DNA from: Minisyncoccota bacterium
Lineage (GTDB): Bacteria; Patescibacteriota; Minisyncoccia; Minisyncoccales; Minisyncoccaceae
Direction: 5' to 3'
Assembly: GCA_028703995.1 (NCBI GenBank)
Contig: JAQVLU010000003.1
Coordinates: 1 to 23,581, forward strand
DNA: 23,581 nucleotides
Part shown: piece by piece, positions 1 through 8,032 of the stretch
Numbering within the stretch: the first letter of the stretch is position 1
Layout: every line of letters begins with the position of its first letter
The notes under the pieces: model-generated
What the model saw: only the letters and a program-made list of their open reading frames with translations
The model's database searches: none
What the model was told of the DNA's origin: nothing
Made by a program: the position numbers and the translations under genes

Positions 1-553
1 ATTATTAAATTCATTTTTAGAGATTATGCTTCTTGTTATTATTGCTCTTGCAATAGTAATACCGGTTAGAACTTATATCTTTCAGCCTTTTATAGTTAAT
101 GGAAGCTCAATGGAACCTAACTTTTATTCAGGTGATTATTTGATTGTAGATGAGTTTACCTATAATTTCATAAATAAACCAGAACGAGGAGATGTTGTTG
201 TTTTTGATTATCCTTTTAATATTAATTTTAAATATATTAAAAGAATTATTGGACTTCCAGGTGAAACTGTAGCTATAGAGGATGGAAAGATAAAAATTAA
301 AACCGTGGGAGGAGAAGAGATTGTTTTAGATGAGAACGAATATTTAAGCGATGAATCAATCAAAGAATGGGTTTATTCTAATAACTTAAGAGAAGAAACT
401 TTAGGTGATAGTGAATACTTTGTTTTAGGAGACAATAGAAACGGTTCTTCTGACTCAAGGAAATGGGGCACTCTTCCTTCTAGTAACATCAATGGTAAAG
501 TGCTTTTAAGACTTTCCTTAAAAGAGCCAACAGGACAAAAAATTTATGACTAA
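1..553 (+). CDS. lepB: Signal peptidase I, 5' end cut by the window edge
   Basis: Type I signal peptidase, which removes signal peptides from exported proteins on the outer face of the cytoplasmic membrane. The first in-frame ATG is at 26, but the frame stays open back to position 2 and adds residues (LLNSFLEI) that fit the start of the usual N-terminal membrane segment, so the true start probably lies upstream of the window. Numbered from that ATG, a membrane helix (residues 1-12) leads into FQPFIVNGSSMEPN. Ser28 is the expected catalytic serine and Lys72 (in YIKRIIGLPGE) the general base. The GDNRNGSSDSR box near the C-terminus is also family-typical. The gene overlaps hisS by 8 bp, so the two are probably translated from one message. 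Family assignment is firm; the start is uncertain. Confidence 0.93.
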   Translation, partial: LLNSFLEIMLLVIIALAIVIPVRTYIFQPFIVNGSSMEPNFYSGDYLIVDEFTYNFINKPERGDVVVFDYPFNINFKYIKRIIGLPGETVAIEDGKIKIKTVGGEEIVLDENEYLSDESIKEWVYSNNLREETLGDSEYFVLGDNRNGSSDSRKWGTLPSSNINGKVLLRLSLKEPTGQKIYD

Positions 554-1826
554 AATTAAATATCAAACAGTGACAGGAATGCATGATGTTTTCGGAAGAG
601 AACAGATTTTTTATGATAAAGTAGAAGAAGTTGCTAGGAAAATAGCTAATTTTTATTCTTTTCAAAAAATATCAACTCCAATACTAGAAGACCAAGATCT
701 TTTCATAAGATCTGTCGGAGAAGGAACTGATATTGTAGAAAAAGAAATGTTTACTTTAAAAACAAAAGGAAAAGATCTTTTAGTTCTGCGTCCAGAAGGA
801 ACAGCTTCTGTTTTTAGAGCTTATTTAGAAAATGGAATGCAGTCATTACCTCAACCAGTGAAGCTTTGGTATTATGGACCCTTTTTTAGATATGAAAGAC
901 CTCAAGCAGGAAGATACCGTCAGTTTTGGCAAATAGGTTTTGAACTTATTGGAGATGCTTCTCCTGTTCTTGACGCAGAAACAATTTTAATTGCTTACAA
1001 TTTATTAAAAGATTTAGGTTTTAAAAAAGTTGTTGTAAATATTAATTCTATTGGATGTGAAGAGTGTAGAAAAGATTTTAAAAAAGCTCTTTCTTCTTTC
1101 TTAAAAAACAAAAAAGAAACTCTTTGTTCTGATTGTAAAAGAAGAGCAGAAACAAATATCTTAAGAATTTTAGATTGTAAAAACCCTAAGTGCCAACAAA
1201 TTTTAAATGAAGCCCCTCAAATTGTAGATTATTTATGTCCCGATTGTAAAAATCACTTTAAGCAAGTTCTTGAATTTTTAGAAGAAATAGAGATTCCTTA
1301 CAAATTAGATCCATTTTTAGTAAGAGGGCTTGATTATTACAACCGAACCGTTTTTGAAATTGGTTTTGAAGAAAATAAAGAAGAAGAGGCAATCGGTTCT
1401 TTGATTGGAGGAGGGAGATATGACAATCTTTCAAAAGCCCTTAAAACAGATTTTGTTCCAGCGGTTGGTTTTTCAATGGGAGTAGAAAGAGTAGTTTCTT
1501 TAATGAAATTAAAAGAAATTGAGTTAAACTTAAAAAAGAAACAAGGAGTTTTCATTGTTCAAGTTGGTGATTTGGCAAAAAAGAAAGCCTTGAGAATGAT
1601 GGAAGAATTGAGAAAGGCGAAAATTGACGTTTTTGAAGCTATTTCCAAAGATTCAATGAAGCTACAGTTGACAAAAGCAAATAAATTAGCCATAAATATA
1701 GTATTGATAATAGGACAACAAGAAGCTTTGAATAATACCGTTATTTTAAAAGATATGGTAACGGGAAAGCAGTCCACAGTCAAACAAGAAAATATCGCAA
1801 AAGAAATTAAGAAAAGAATTAAATAA
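546..1826 (+). CDS. hisS: Histidyl-tRNA synthetase
   Basis: Class II aminoacyl-tRNA synthetase that charges tRNA-His with histidine in the cytoplasm. The 426-residue length is normal. Motif 2 lies at about residues 107-130 (GPFFRYERPQAGRYRQFWQ), the histidine-specific RGLDYYN box at 260-266, and motif 3 at about 305-316 (AVGFSMGVER). The anticodon-binding domain fills the region from about residue 333 to the end. A cysteine-rich insertion holds pairs at 171/174, 194/197, 211/216 and 231/234. Such CxxC pairs occur in many bacterial HisRS proteins and may bind a structural metal (inference). The start overlaps the end of lepB by 8 bp, with a weak AGGA about 10 bases upstream. rpsU follows after 3 bp. 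Confidence 0.97.
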   Translation: MTKIKYQTVTGMHDVFGREQIFYDKVEEVARKIANFYSFQKISTPILEDQDLFIRSVGEGTDIVEKEMFTLKTKGKDLLVLRPEGTASVFRAYLENGMQSLPQPVKLWYYGPFFRYERPQAGRYRQFWQIGFELIGDASPVLDAETILIAYNLLKDLGFKKVVVNINSIGCEECRKDFKKALSSFLKNKKETLCSDCKRRAETNILRILDCKNPKCQQILNEAPQIVDYLCPDCKNHFKQVLEFLEEIEIPYKLDPFLVRGLDYYNRTVFEIGFEENKEEEAIGSLIGGGRYDNLSKALKTDFVPAVGFSMGVERVVSLMKLKEIELNLKKKQGVFIVQVGDLAKKKALRMMEELRKAKIDVFEAISKDSMKLQLTKANKLAINIVLIIGQQEALNNTVILKDMVTGKQSTVKQENIAKEIKKRIK

Positions 1827-1829
1827 GCT

Positions 1830-2039
1830 ATGTTAATTAAACCAAAAACACAGAAAGAAACATCACAATCACTTGTATATAGATTTACTCAAGCTGTTAA
1901 AAAAAGCGGAATTTTAGTTGAAGCTAGAAAAAGACAGTTTAACAAAAGAACTCCTTCAAAAAACTTGCTTAAAAGAAAAGCAGTCATTAGAGAAGAAAAA
2001 AAGAAAGAATATCTAAAAAACAAGAAGCTAGGAAAATGA
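1830..2039 (+). CDS. rpsU: Small ribosomal subunit protein S21
   Basis: Ribosomal protein bS21, 69 residues, very basic, a component of the 30S subunit near the mRNA exit and anti-Shine-Dalgarno region. The stretch VEARKRQFNKRTPS followed by a lysine- and arginine-rich helix matches the family. In E. coli rpsU heads the operon with dnaG and rpoD. Here it sits in a hisS operon about 13 kb before dnaG. The start lies 3 bp after hisS and has no clear ribosome binding site, so translation is probably coupled. Its TGA overlaps the next start in an ATGA junction. Confidence 0.9.
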   Translation: MLIKPKTQKETSQSLVYRFTQAVKKSGILVEARKRQFNKRTPSKNLLKRKAVIREEKKKEYLKNKKLGK

Positions 2040-2521
2040 TAATCGACGAGATCAAAAAAGATTTAATTATTTTTCAAAAAGAGAAGAGACAAATTGAGGT
2101 CTCTTCTTTAAGAATGATCTTATCTTCTATTACGAACAAAGAAAAAGATAAAAGACTTTCTTTGTCTTCAAATTTTGATGGGAAAGAATTAGAAGAAAAA
2201 TCTAAACTTGACGAAAAAGAAACCCTAGAAGTTATTTTTGCGGAAGCTAAGAAAAGAAAAGATGCTATTTATGAATATGAAAAAGCGGGAAGGCAGGACT
2301 TAGCAGAAAAAGAGAAACAAGAATTAGAAACTTTTAAAAAATATCTTCCACTTGAGATGAGTGATGAAGAAATTAAAAAAATTGTAATAGAAATATTGAA
2401 AGAAAAAAATATTACTAATATGAAAGAAATAGGAATAGTGATGAAAGAAGCGATTATTCGGACAAAAGGATTGGCGGATAATAAGAAAGTAAACACTTTC
2501 ATCAAAGAACTCTTAAATTGA
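2036..2521 (+). CDS. yqeY: GatB/YqeY domain-containing protein
   Basis: 161-residue YqeY-family protein. The family resembles the tRNA-binding C-terminal domain of GatB, the amidotransferase subunit that makes Gln-tRNA and Asn-tRNA. The role of stand-alone YqeY proteins is not settled. Family features are the N-terminal helix with LRMILSSITNKE, the YEKAGRQDLAEKEKQELE helix and the C-terminal segment ending in the helical KVNTFIKELLN. The YqeY gene often follows rpsU in bacteria, and the neighbours support the call. It starts in a 4-bp ATGA overlap with rpsU, with AGGA just upstream. An intrinsic terminator begins six bases after its stop. Confidence 0.88.
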   Translation: MIIDEIKKDLIIFQKEKRQIEVSSLRMILSSITNKEKDKRLSLSSNFDGKELEEKSKLDEKETLEVIFAEAKKRKDAIYEYEKAGRQDLAEKEKQELETFKKYLPLEMSDEEIKKIVIEILKEKNITNMKEIGIVMKEAIIRTKGLADNKKVNTFIKELLN

Positions 2522-2526
2522 TTTTT

Positions 2527-2554
2527 AAAACCCCCATTGAGGGGGATTTTTTTT
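2527..2554 (+). terminator. Intrinsic terminator after the lepB-hisS-rpsU-yqeY operon
   Basis: A C5/G5 stem (2531-2535 paired with 2541-2545) closes a five-base ATTGA loop and is followed, after one A, by eight T residues (2547-2554). Four A residues before the stem can extend pairing with part of the T tract. It lies just after the yqeY stop and before the ybeY promoter, so it marks an operon boundary. Confidence 0.9.
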
Positions 2555-2582
2555 AAAAATATTTTGCTCGTTTAATCAAGAG

Positions 2583-2610
2583 TTGCAGAAAAAAAATCAT
2601 CTGTTAAAAT
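2583..2610 (+). promoter_or_regulatory. Sigma-70-type promoter for ybeY-ftsA-ftsZ
   Basis: -35 TTGCAG (2583-2588), a 16-base spacer and -10 TAAAAT (2605-2610), preceded by TGT as an extended -10 element. The -10 ends 10 bases before the ybeY ATG at 2621. The predicted start of transcription is therefore about 0-4 bases from the start codon, with no room for a ribosome binding site. The position just after a terminator supports a real promoter. Confidence 0.7.
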
Positions 2611-2620
2611 AGAGATACAT

Positions 2621-3010
2621 ATGATTGAAGTTAATAATTTAGTCTTTGAAAAGATTGACGAAAATAGAGTTAGGGTGATTATTCAAGAAACCCTTAAATT
2701 AGAAGGGAAAGAAGATGATAAGGAGGTTTCGGTTGCTATTGTGCCTAAAGAAGAGATTAGAAAAATAAACAATAAATACAGAAAAATTGATAGAGCGACA
2801 GATGTTTTATCTTTTGAGGGGGAAGACAATATTTTAGGAGAAATCATTATTTGTGTAGAGGAAACGAAAAAAAACGGAGATATTTTTGAAGATGAGTTAA
2901 AAAGAGTTTTAATTCATGGGACACTTCATCTTTTAGGCTATGATCACGAAAAAGATTGTGGGGAGATGATTAAAAAACAAGAGCAGTATTTTTCTTTAAT
3001 TAAAAATTAA
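2621..3010 (+). CDS. ybeY: Endoribonuclease YbeY (rRNA maturation factor)
   Basis: Zinc-dependent endoribonuclease of the UPF0054 family, involved in 16S rRNA 3'-end maturation and ribosome quality control. The metal site HGTLHLLGYDH is complete, with His99, His103 and His109. Upstream, DRATDVLSFE is the other conserved block. The 129-residue length is slightly short because the N-terminus is compact. No Shine-Dalgarno sequence precedes the ATG, which fits the near-leaderless promoter immediately upstream. The gene leads into ftsA after 11 bp and probably shares its transcript. Confidence 0.93.
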   Translation: MIEVNNLVFEKIDENRVRVIIQETLKLEGKEDDKEVSVAIVPKEEIRKINNKYRKIDRATDVLSFEGEDNILGEIIICVEETKKNGDIFEDELKRVLIHGTLHLLGYDHEKDCGEMIKKQEQYFSLIKN

Positions 3011-3021
3011 TTATTAGCAAT

Positions 3022-4278
3022 ATGTCAAAAGAACAATTAATTGTCGGTTTAGACATCGGATCTCAAACCATTAAAATTTTAGGAGTTGTTAAAGATAGAA
3101 GTAGCGATTTATACAGAGTGCAGTTCTTTGAACAGATTCCAACTTTGGGATTTAGCAGGGGAAGAATAAGGGATGAAAAACTTTTAACTAAAAAGATAAT
3201 TGAATTAACCGAAAAAGTTAGAGAAAAATACGACAAAAATATTGATTGCGTGACTGTTAATATCTCTGGGAGTAGACTTGAACTGTTTAGCAACAAAGCT
3301 TCTGTCTCTGTCTCTGGAGCTCTAGGAAAGGTTTCAGAGCTAGATAAAGAAAGAGTTTTAGAAGATGTTAAAACAGTAGTTCTTGCTAATAACAAAAAAG
3401 TACTTAAAGCTTTTACGAAAGACTGGTGTCTTGATGGAGAAAAAGACATTTCAAATCCTTTAGGACTTCAAGGGATAAGATTAGAAGTTGAAGCTTCTAT
3501 TCTCACTTGTTTTTCATCAGATAGAGAGGCTTTAGAGAATACTATTGCTGACGCTGGGCTTAATATTGAAGACATCATTCCAACACCTTACGCTGATGCT
3601 ACAGCTCTTTTGGATGACACTCAAAAAGAACTTGGAGTGGCTGTGGTTAATATTGGTTTCGGAACAACAAGTTTCATTATTTACGAAGACGGAAAGATTC
3701 TTGATTTAGCTGTTTTTCCGATAGGTTCTTCTCATATTACAAATGATATTGCTATTGGACTTCAAACAGAAATTGATATCGCAGAAAAGATAAAGTTAGA
3801 GTACGGACTTCCTGACGCAAGTAATAAAAAAATAGAAATTAATATTAAAACTTTTTTAAACGACGAAGACGAAGATGAAGAAAGAGTGGCGGTCAATAGA
3901 CAAAGAGAGGCAAGAGACTATTTAACTTTTACAGAAAGAGATTTGAAAAATATTGTTGCGCCAAGATTAAGTGAAATATTTGATTTAATAAAAGAAAGAT
4001 TAAAAAAACTTAATAAGTTAGAAAAATTGCCAGTAGGTATAATCCTTACAGGAGGAGGTTCTAAAATTAAGGGATTGGAAGAGTTTGCTAAAAAAGAATT
4101 TAAACTTCCTTGCAAATTAGCGGCACCTTCCAAGTTTATGGGTTTTGAGACAAGAGATCCTTCTAACACTACTGTCTGTGGATTAGTTTCACTTGAAAAT
4201 GATTTTGTAGATTCACCTGCAAGAGAAAATAAGTTTATAGAAGCAATTAAAAACTTTTTCGTTAATTTTAAGGTTTAA
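3022..4278 (+). CDS. ftsA: Cell division protein FtsA
   Basis: Actin-like ATPase that ties FtsZ filaments to the membrane and recruits later division proteins. Actin-fold motifs are visible: the phosphate-1 loop GLDIGSQTIK (9-18), phosphate-2 VVNIGFGTTSF (208-218) and the adenosine motif IILTGGGSKIKG (340-351). The last 16 residues (RENKFIEAIKNFFVNF) form a plausible amphipathic membrane-targeting helix, as in known FtsA. An acidic DEDEDEE patch lies at 281-287. The length of 418 is typical. ftsZ starts 1 bp after the stop. No good promoter or ribosome binding site is visible between ybeY and ftsA. Confidence 0.95.
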   Translation: MSKEQLIVGLDIGSQTIKILGVVKDRSSDLYRVQFFEQIPTLGFSRGRIRDEKLLTKKIIELTEKVREKYDKNIDCVTVNISGSRLELFSNKASVSVSGALGKVSELDKERVLEDVKTVVLANNKKVLKAFTKDWCLDGEKDISNPLGLQGIRLEVEASILTCFSSDREALENTIADAGLNIEDIIPTPYADATALLDDTQKELGVAVVNIGFGTTSFIIYEDGKILDLAVFPIGSSHITNDIAIGLQTEIDIAEKIKLEYGLPDASNKKIEINIKTFLNDEDEDEERVAVNRQREARDYLTFTERDLKNIVAPRLSEIFDLIKERLKKLNKLEKLPVGIILTGGGSKIKGLEEFAKKEFKLPCKLAAPSKFMGFETRDPSNTTVCGLVSLENDFVDSPARENKFIEAIKNFFVNFKV

Positions 4279-4279
4279 A

Positions 4280-5215
4280 ATGAATAAAACAAAAATAAAA
4301 GTAATCGGAATCGGGGGAGCAGGATGCAACACTATTCATAGACTCTACAGCACAGGGTTAGACATTGATTTTATTTCTTTAAACACAGACATTCAAGATC
4401 TTCAAAAAAAGAAATCGAGTAAAAAAATTAGAATAGGAAAAAAAGCAACGAGTGGGTTAGGTGCAGGAATGTGTCCAGAATTAGGAAAATTAAGCGCTGA
4501 AGAAAATCGTTTGGAAATAGAAGAAGTAATTAAAGGGACAGACATTCTTTTTATAACCGCTGGACTTGGAGGAGGGACTGGCTCAGGAGCAATGCCGATA
4601 GTAGCCGAAATTGCAAAACAGAATAATATTTTAACAATTGGAGTAGTTACTTTACCTTTTTCTTTTGAAGGTAAAAAAAGAAAAAAAATAGCTTTAGACG
4701 CTTTGGCTGAGATAGAAAAAAACATTGATACTTTAGTAGTTATTCCTAATGATAAACTTCTAGAAATTGTTTCAGAGGACTCAACAGTTGAGAATGCTTT
4801 TGAAAAGTGTGACGATTTATTAAAAGAAGCGGTAGAAAGTATTTCTAATGTAATTTTAAATCCAGGAATATTAAATTTAGATTTTTCAGACATTAAAAGA
4901 GTTTTAAAAGAAGGGGGAGCAGCTTTTTTCGGAGTAGGAAGAGCCAAAGGAGAAAACAGGGCTATTGAGGCGACTAAAATAGCTTTATCTTCTCAGATAA
5001 CACGCTTTCCGCTTGAAAAAGCAGAAGGCATTTTGTTCAACGTGACGTCTGGCGAGAATAATTTTTCTTTGCTTGAGGTAAAACAGGTTTCTCAATTAGT
5101 AAAAGAGAAAACACTACCTTTAACAAAAATTATTTTCGGGGCATCGTTTGATAATAATTTAGCAAAAGACGAAATCAGAGTCACAATTATAGCGACATCT
5201 GCTAATGTAAGATAA
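4280..5215 (+). CDS. ftsZ: Cell division protein FtsZ, tail-less
   Basis: Tubulin-like GTPase that forms the division ring. The nucleotide-binding start GIGGAGCNTI (10-19), the signature GGGTGSG (97-103) and the synergy T7 loop NLDFSD (199-204) are all present, so polymerisation and GTP hydrolysis should be possible. The signature has Ser where most FtsZ proteins have Thr. At 311 residues it ends right after the last strand of the globular domain (VTIIATSANVR). The disordered linker and the conserved C-terminal peptide that binds FtsA and other partners are absent. The stop is 19 bp before nrdD, so there is no space for a frameshifted tail. The family is certain; how it binds FtsA is open. 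Confidence 0.95.
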   Translation: MNKTKIKVIGIGGAGCNTIHRLYSTGLDIDFISLNTDIQDLQKKKSSKKIRIGKKATSGLGAGMCPELGKLSAEENRLEIEEVIKGTDILFITAGLGGGTGSGAMPIVAEIAKQNNILTIGVVTLPFSFEGKKRKKIALDALAEIEKNIDTLVVIPNDKLLEIVSEDSTVENAFEKCDDLLKEAVESISNVILNPGILNLDFSDIKRVLKEGGAAFFGVGRAKGENRAIEATKIALSSQITRFPLEKAEGILFNVTSGENNFSLLEVKQVSQLVKEKTLPLTKIIFGASFDNNLAKDEIRVTIIATSANVR

Positions 5216-5234
5216 TTAACTTAAAGAAAAAAAC

Positions 5235-7343
5235 ATGGTTATAAAAGTACAAAAAAGAGACAAAACAAAAGAAGATTTTAATATAGAGAAAGTAAGAATC
5301 GCTATCTGGAAAGCGTTAACCGCAACAAAGCAAGGTAATGGTGAGAAATCACAAAAGATTGCTGATAAAGTTAATCAACTTATAGGAATTAGATTTAAGG
5401 AAGAAGAGGTTCCTACAGTAGAGCAAATACAAGACATTGTAGAAGAAGCTCTTATTCTCGAAGAAGAAACGGAAGCTGCCAAAGCATATATTCTATACAG
5501 AGAACAGCGAAGAAGAATTAGAGAGCAAGAAGTCACTAGCGAAGAAGCGGTAGATAGAGTGGACGATTATCTCGAAAAACTAGATTGGGAGGTTCGCGAG
5601 AATTCAAATATGACTTTTTCTCTTCAAGGAATGAATCATTACGCTGTTTCTTACATTGTTAAAAAATATTGGTTGAATAAGATTTATCCAAAAGAAGTTA
5701 GAGAGGCAAATGAAAATGGTTCATTTCACTTACACAATCTAGATACTCTTGCTTGCTATTGTGTTGGTTGGGATTTGTACGATTTACTTTTAAAAGGTTT
5801 TGGAGGTGTTTCAGGGAAAATAGAATCAAGTCCTCCTAAGCATTTTAGATCAGCTTTAGGACAAGTAGTCAACTTTATGTATACTCTTCAAGGAGAAGCA
5901 GCTGGAGCAGTTTCTTTCTCAAATTTTGACACTCTTCTTGCTCCTTTTATTAGATATGATAATTTAAGCTATAGTCAAGTTGAGCAAGCAGTCCAAGAAT
6001 TTTTGTACAATATGGCCGTGCCAACAAGAGTTGGTTTCCAGTGCCCATTCACTAACATAACTTTAGATTTAAAACCATCAGACAACTTTAAAGATCAGCC
6101 AGTTATTATCGGAGGACAACCTCAAAAAGAAACTTATGGTGAATTTGAGCCAGAAATGAAAATGTTTATCAAGGCTTTTTATACAGCTATGATTAGAGGA
6201 GATCGAAGCGGAAGACCTTTTTCTTTTCCAATTCCTACAATAAACATTACTAAAGATTTTCCTTGGAATGATCCAGAATTAGATAAATTATGGGAAGCTT
6301 CAGCAAAATATGGAATTAATAATTTTGCTAATTATATTAATTCAGAAATGAGTCCAAGCGATGCTAGGTCAATGTGTTGCAGATTAAGACTAGATTTAAC
6401 TCAGCTTAATAATAGAGGAGGTGGAGGATTGTTTGGTTCAGGTTCGCTCACAGGAAGTATTGGAGTAGTTACTTTAAATCTTCCAAGAATAGGTTATCTA
6501 TCAAAAACTAAATCAGAGTTTTTAAAAAGATTAGGAGAGATAATGGATGTAGCTAAAGAAAGCCTTGAAATTAAGAGAAAAACTATTGAAAATTATTCTG
6601 AAAAAGGATTGTACCCATATTCAAAATATTATTTATCAGGAGTTAAAAAAGCTAGAGGGCAATATTTTGCAAATCATTTTGCTACTATTGGAATTATTGG
6701 TATGCACGAAGCGCTTCTTAATTTTATGGGAGAAGGGATTGATACTAATAGAGGAAAAAAATGTGCTTTAGATATAATGGACTTTATGAGAAATCGTTTG
6801 ATTGAATATCAAACAGAAACAGGAAATTTATACAATTTAGAAGCCACTCCGGCTGAATCTACTGCTTATCGTTTAGCTAAAAAAGATAGAGCTTTGTATC
6901 CTGATATTATTGCTAATGGAACAAAAAAGATTCCTTACTATACAAACTCAACTCAACTTCCAGTAAATTACACTGATGATATTTTTGAAGAGTTTGATCT
7001 TCAAGATGAAATCCAATGTAAATATACAGGAGGAACAACGGAACATATTTTCTTAGGTGAGGAGATTTCAGACGTAGAGACAACAAAGAAAATGGTGAAA
7101 AAGATTTTTGAAAGATATCATTTACCTTTTATTACTTTAACGCCAACATTTTCTATTTGCCCTGTACACGGTTACATTTCAGGGAAGCATTTTTCTTGTC
7201 CAAAATGTACTATAGAACAACCTTGTGAAGTTTATTCAAGAGTCGTTGGATATTTAAGACCAGTTTCTCAATGGAATGAAGCGAAACAACAAGAATTTAA
7301 AGATAGAAAAGTTTTCAAAATAAAACAAGGTGACTACAAATGA
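5235..7343 (+). CDS. nrdD: Anaerobic (class III) ribonucleoside-triphosphate reductase
   Basis: Oxygen-sensitive glycyl radical enzyme that reduces ribonucleoside triphosphates to dNTPs. An ATP-cone allosteric domain fills about residues 1-95 (VIKVQKRDKTKEDFN to YILYREQRRRIRE). The catalytic barrel follows, with cysteines in NLDTLACYC and RVGFQCPFTN as candidate active-site residues. Near the C-terminus a metal site is formed by Cys642 (CPVHG), Cys655, Cys658 and probably Cys664. SRVVGYLRPV carries Gly672, the likely radical site. The 702-residue length is normal. It overlaps its activase gene nrdG by 4 bp. Cells relying on this enzyme make DNA precursors without oxygen; no class I or II reductase is in the window. 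Confidence 0.96.
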   Translation: MVIKVQKRDKTKEDFNIEKVRIAIWKALTATKQGNGEKSQKIADKVNQLIGIRFKEEEVPTVEQIQDIVEEALILEEETEAAKAYILYREQRRRIREQEVTSEEAVDRVDDYLEKLDWEVRENSNMTFSLQGMNHYAVSYIVKKYWLNKIYPKEVREANENGSFHLHNLDTLACYCVGWDLYDLLLKGFGGVSGKIESSPPKHFRSALGQVVNFMYTLQGEAAGAVSFSNFDTLLAPFIRYDNLSYSQVEQAVQEFLYNMAVPTRVGFQCPFTNITLDLKPSDNFKDQPVIIGGQPQKETYGEFEPEMKMFIKAFYTAMIRGDRSGRPFSFPIPTINITKDFPWNDPELDKLWEASAKYGINNFANYINSEMSPSDARSMCCRLRLDLTQLNNRGGGGLFGSGSLTGSIGVVTLNLPRIGYLSKTKSEFLKRLGEIMDVAKESLEIKRKTIENYSEKGLYPYSKYYLSGVKKARGQYFANHFATIGIIGMHEALLNFMGEGIDTNRGKKCALDIMDFMRNRLIEYQTETGNLYNLEATPAESTAYRLAKKDRALYPDIIANGTKKIPYYTNSTQLPVNYTDDIFEEFDLQDEIQCKYTGGTTEHIFLGEEISDVETTKKMVKKIFERYHLPFITLTPTFSICPVHGYISGKHFSCPKCTIEQPCEVYSRVVGYLRPVSQWNEAKQQEFKDRKVFKIKQGDYK
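7327..7333 (+). promoter_or_regulatory. Shine-Dalgarno site for nrdG
   Basis: AAGGTGA lies six bases before the nrdG ATG at 7340, inside the end of nrdD. It is one of very few good ribosome binding sites in the window. It supports the 7340 start and suggests nrdG is also translated independently of coupling. Confidence 0.7.
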
Positions 7344-8032
7344 GAATAGGGGGGCTTCAAAAAACAACTTTAATTGATTATCCATCCGAGATAGCTTGCG
7401 TTGTTTTCTTAGCGGGTTGTAATTTTAGATGTCCTTTCTGTTTTTCGAAAGAATTAGTTTTGGAAGATATCGATCTTTTTGAAATAAGCTTTGAAGAATT
7501 TTTTTTGTTTCTCGAAAAAAGAAAGGGACAATTAGATGCTTGCGTTATTTGTGGAGGAGAACCGACACTAAATAAAGATTTGGCTGATTTTTGCAGAAGA
7601 ATTAAAAGTTATGGACTTAAAATTAAGTTAGATACTAATGGCTCTAATCCGGAAGTAATTCAGGATTTGGTTGAAAAAAAATTAATTGATTACGTTGCGA
7701 TGGATGTTAAAGCGCCTTTTTCAAAATACAAAAAAGCGATTGCTGTTGATTTTAATATTAATAGAATCAAAAATTCAATAGAAATAATTAAAAATTCAGG
7801 TCTTGATTATGAGTTTAGAACAACAGTTGTTCCAACAATTCATACTCTTTCTGATATTAAAGAAATTGCAAAACAGATTGCTCCAGCAAAGAAGTTTTTT
7901 ATCCAAAACTTTAGAAATGATAAAGAACCTTTAGATATTAATTTTAAAAAAGTAATTCCTTTTTCTATAGTAGAACTAGAAGAAATTGTAGAAGAAATAA
8001 AGCCATATTTTGAAATTTGTTATTTAAGATGA
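7340..8032 (+). CDS. nrdG: Anaerobic ribonucleotide reductase activating protein (radical SAM)
   Basis: Radical SAM activase that installs the glycyl radical on NrdD. The opening RIGGLQKTTLIDYP and the cluster motif GCNFRCPFC (Cys27, Cys31, Cys34; CxxxCxxC) fit the longer NrdG subtype often paired with class III reductases. ICGGEPTLN supplies the SAM-binding GGEP motif. The length of 230 exceeds the roughly 155 residues of E. coli NrdG. It overlaps nrdD by 4 bp (ATGA), has its own ribosome binding site, and overlaps the rhomboid gene by 4 bp. Pairing with nrdD makes the substrate assignment strong. Confidence 0.93.
   Translation: MRIGGLQKTTLIDYPSEIACVVFLAGCNFRCPFCFSKELVLEDIDLFEISFEEFFLFLEKRKGQLDACVICGGEPTLNKDLADFCRRIKSYGLKIKLDTNGSNPEVIQDLVEKKLIDYVAMDVKAPFSKYKKAIAVDFNINRIKNSIEIIKNSGLDYEFRTTVVPTIHTLSDIKEIAKQIAPAKKFFIQNFRNDKEPLDINFKKVIPFSIVELEEIVEEIKPYFEICYLR

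Noticed and set aside
3005..3021. Possible promoter for ftsA (TATTAG close to the ATG)
   Set aside because: There is no TTG-type -35 at 16-18 bases upstream, and the gap to ybeY is only 11 bp, so co-transcription is simpler.
3063..3449. Open frame of 128 codons on the minus strand across ftsA
   Set aside because: Antisense shadow of the conserved FtsA N-terminal region, with low-complexity serine and leucine content and no initiation signals.
4402..4947. Open frame of 181 codons on the minus strand across ftsZ
   Set aside because: It lies wholly inside ftsZ on the opposite strand, has no ribosome binding site or promoter, and its serine/lysine-rich translation is what an antisense of AT-rich coding sequence gives.
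5190..5234. Possible promoter or NrdR site before nrdD
   Set aside because: GATAAT-like sequences are present but I find no -35 at a proper distance and no NrdR-box palindrome. The AT-rich context makes single -10 matches uninformative.
4280..5234. FtsZ truncation caused by a frameshift
   Set aside because: The next gene starts 19 bp after the stop, and the final strand VTIIATSA is intact, so no displaced tail can be encoded here.
6565..6771. Second plus-strand frame inside nrdD
   Set aside because: Nested in a highly conserved part of NrdD in another frame, with no start signals and isoleucine/leucine-rich low-complexity translation.
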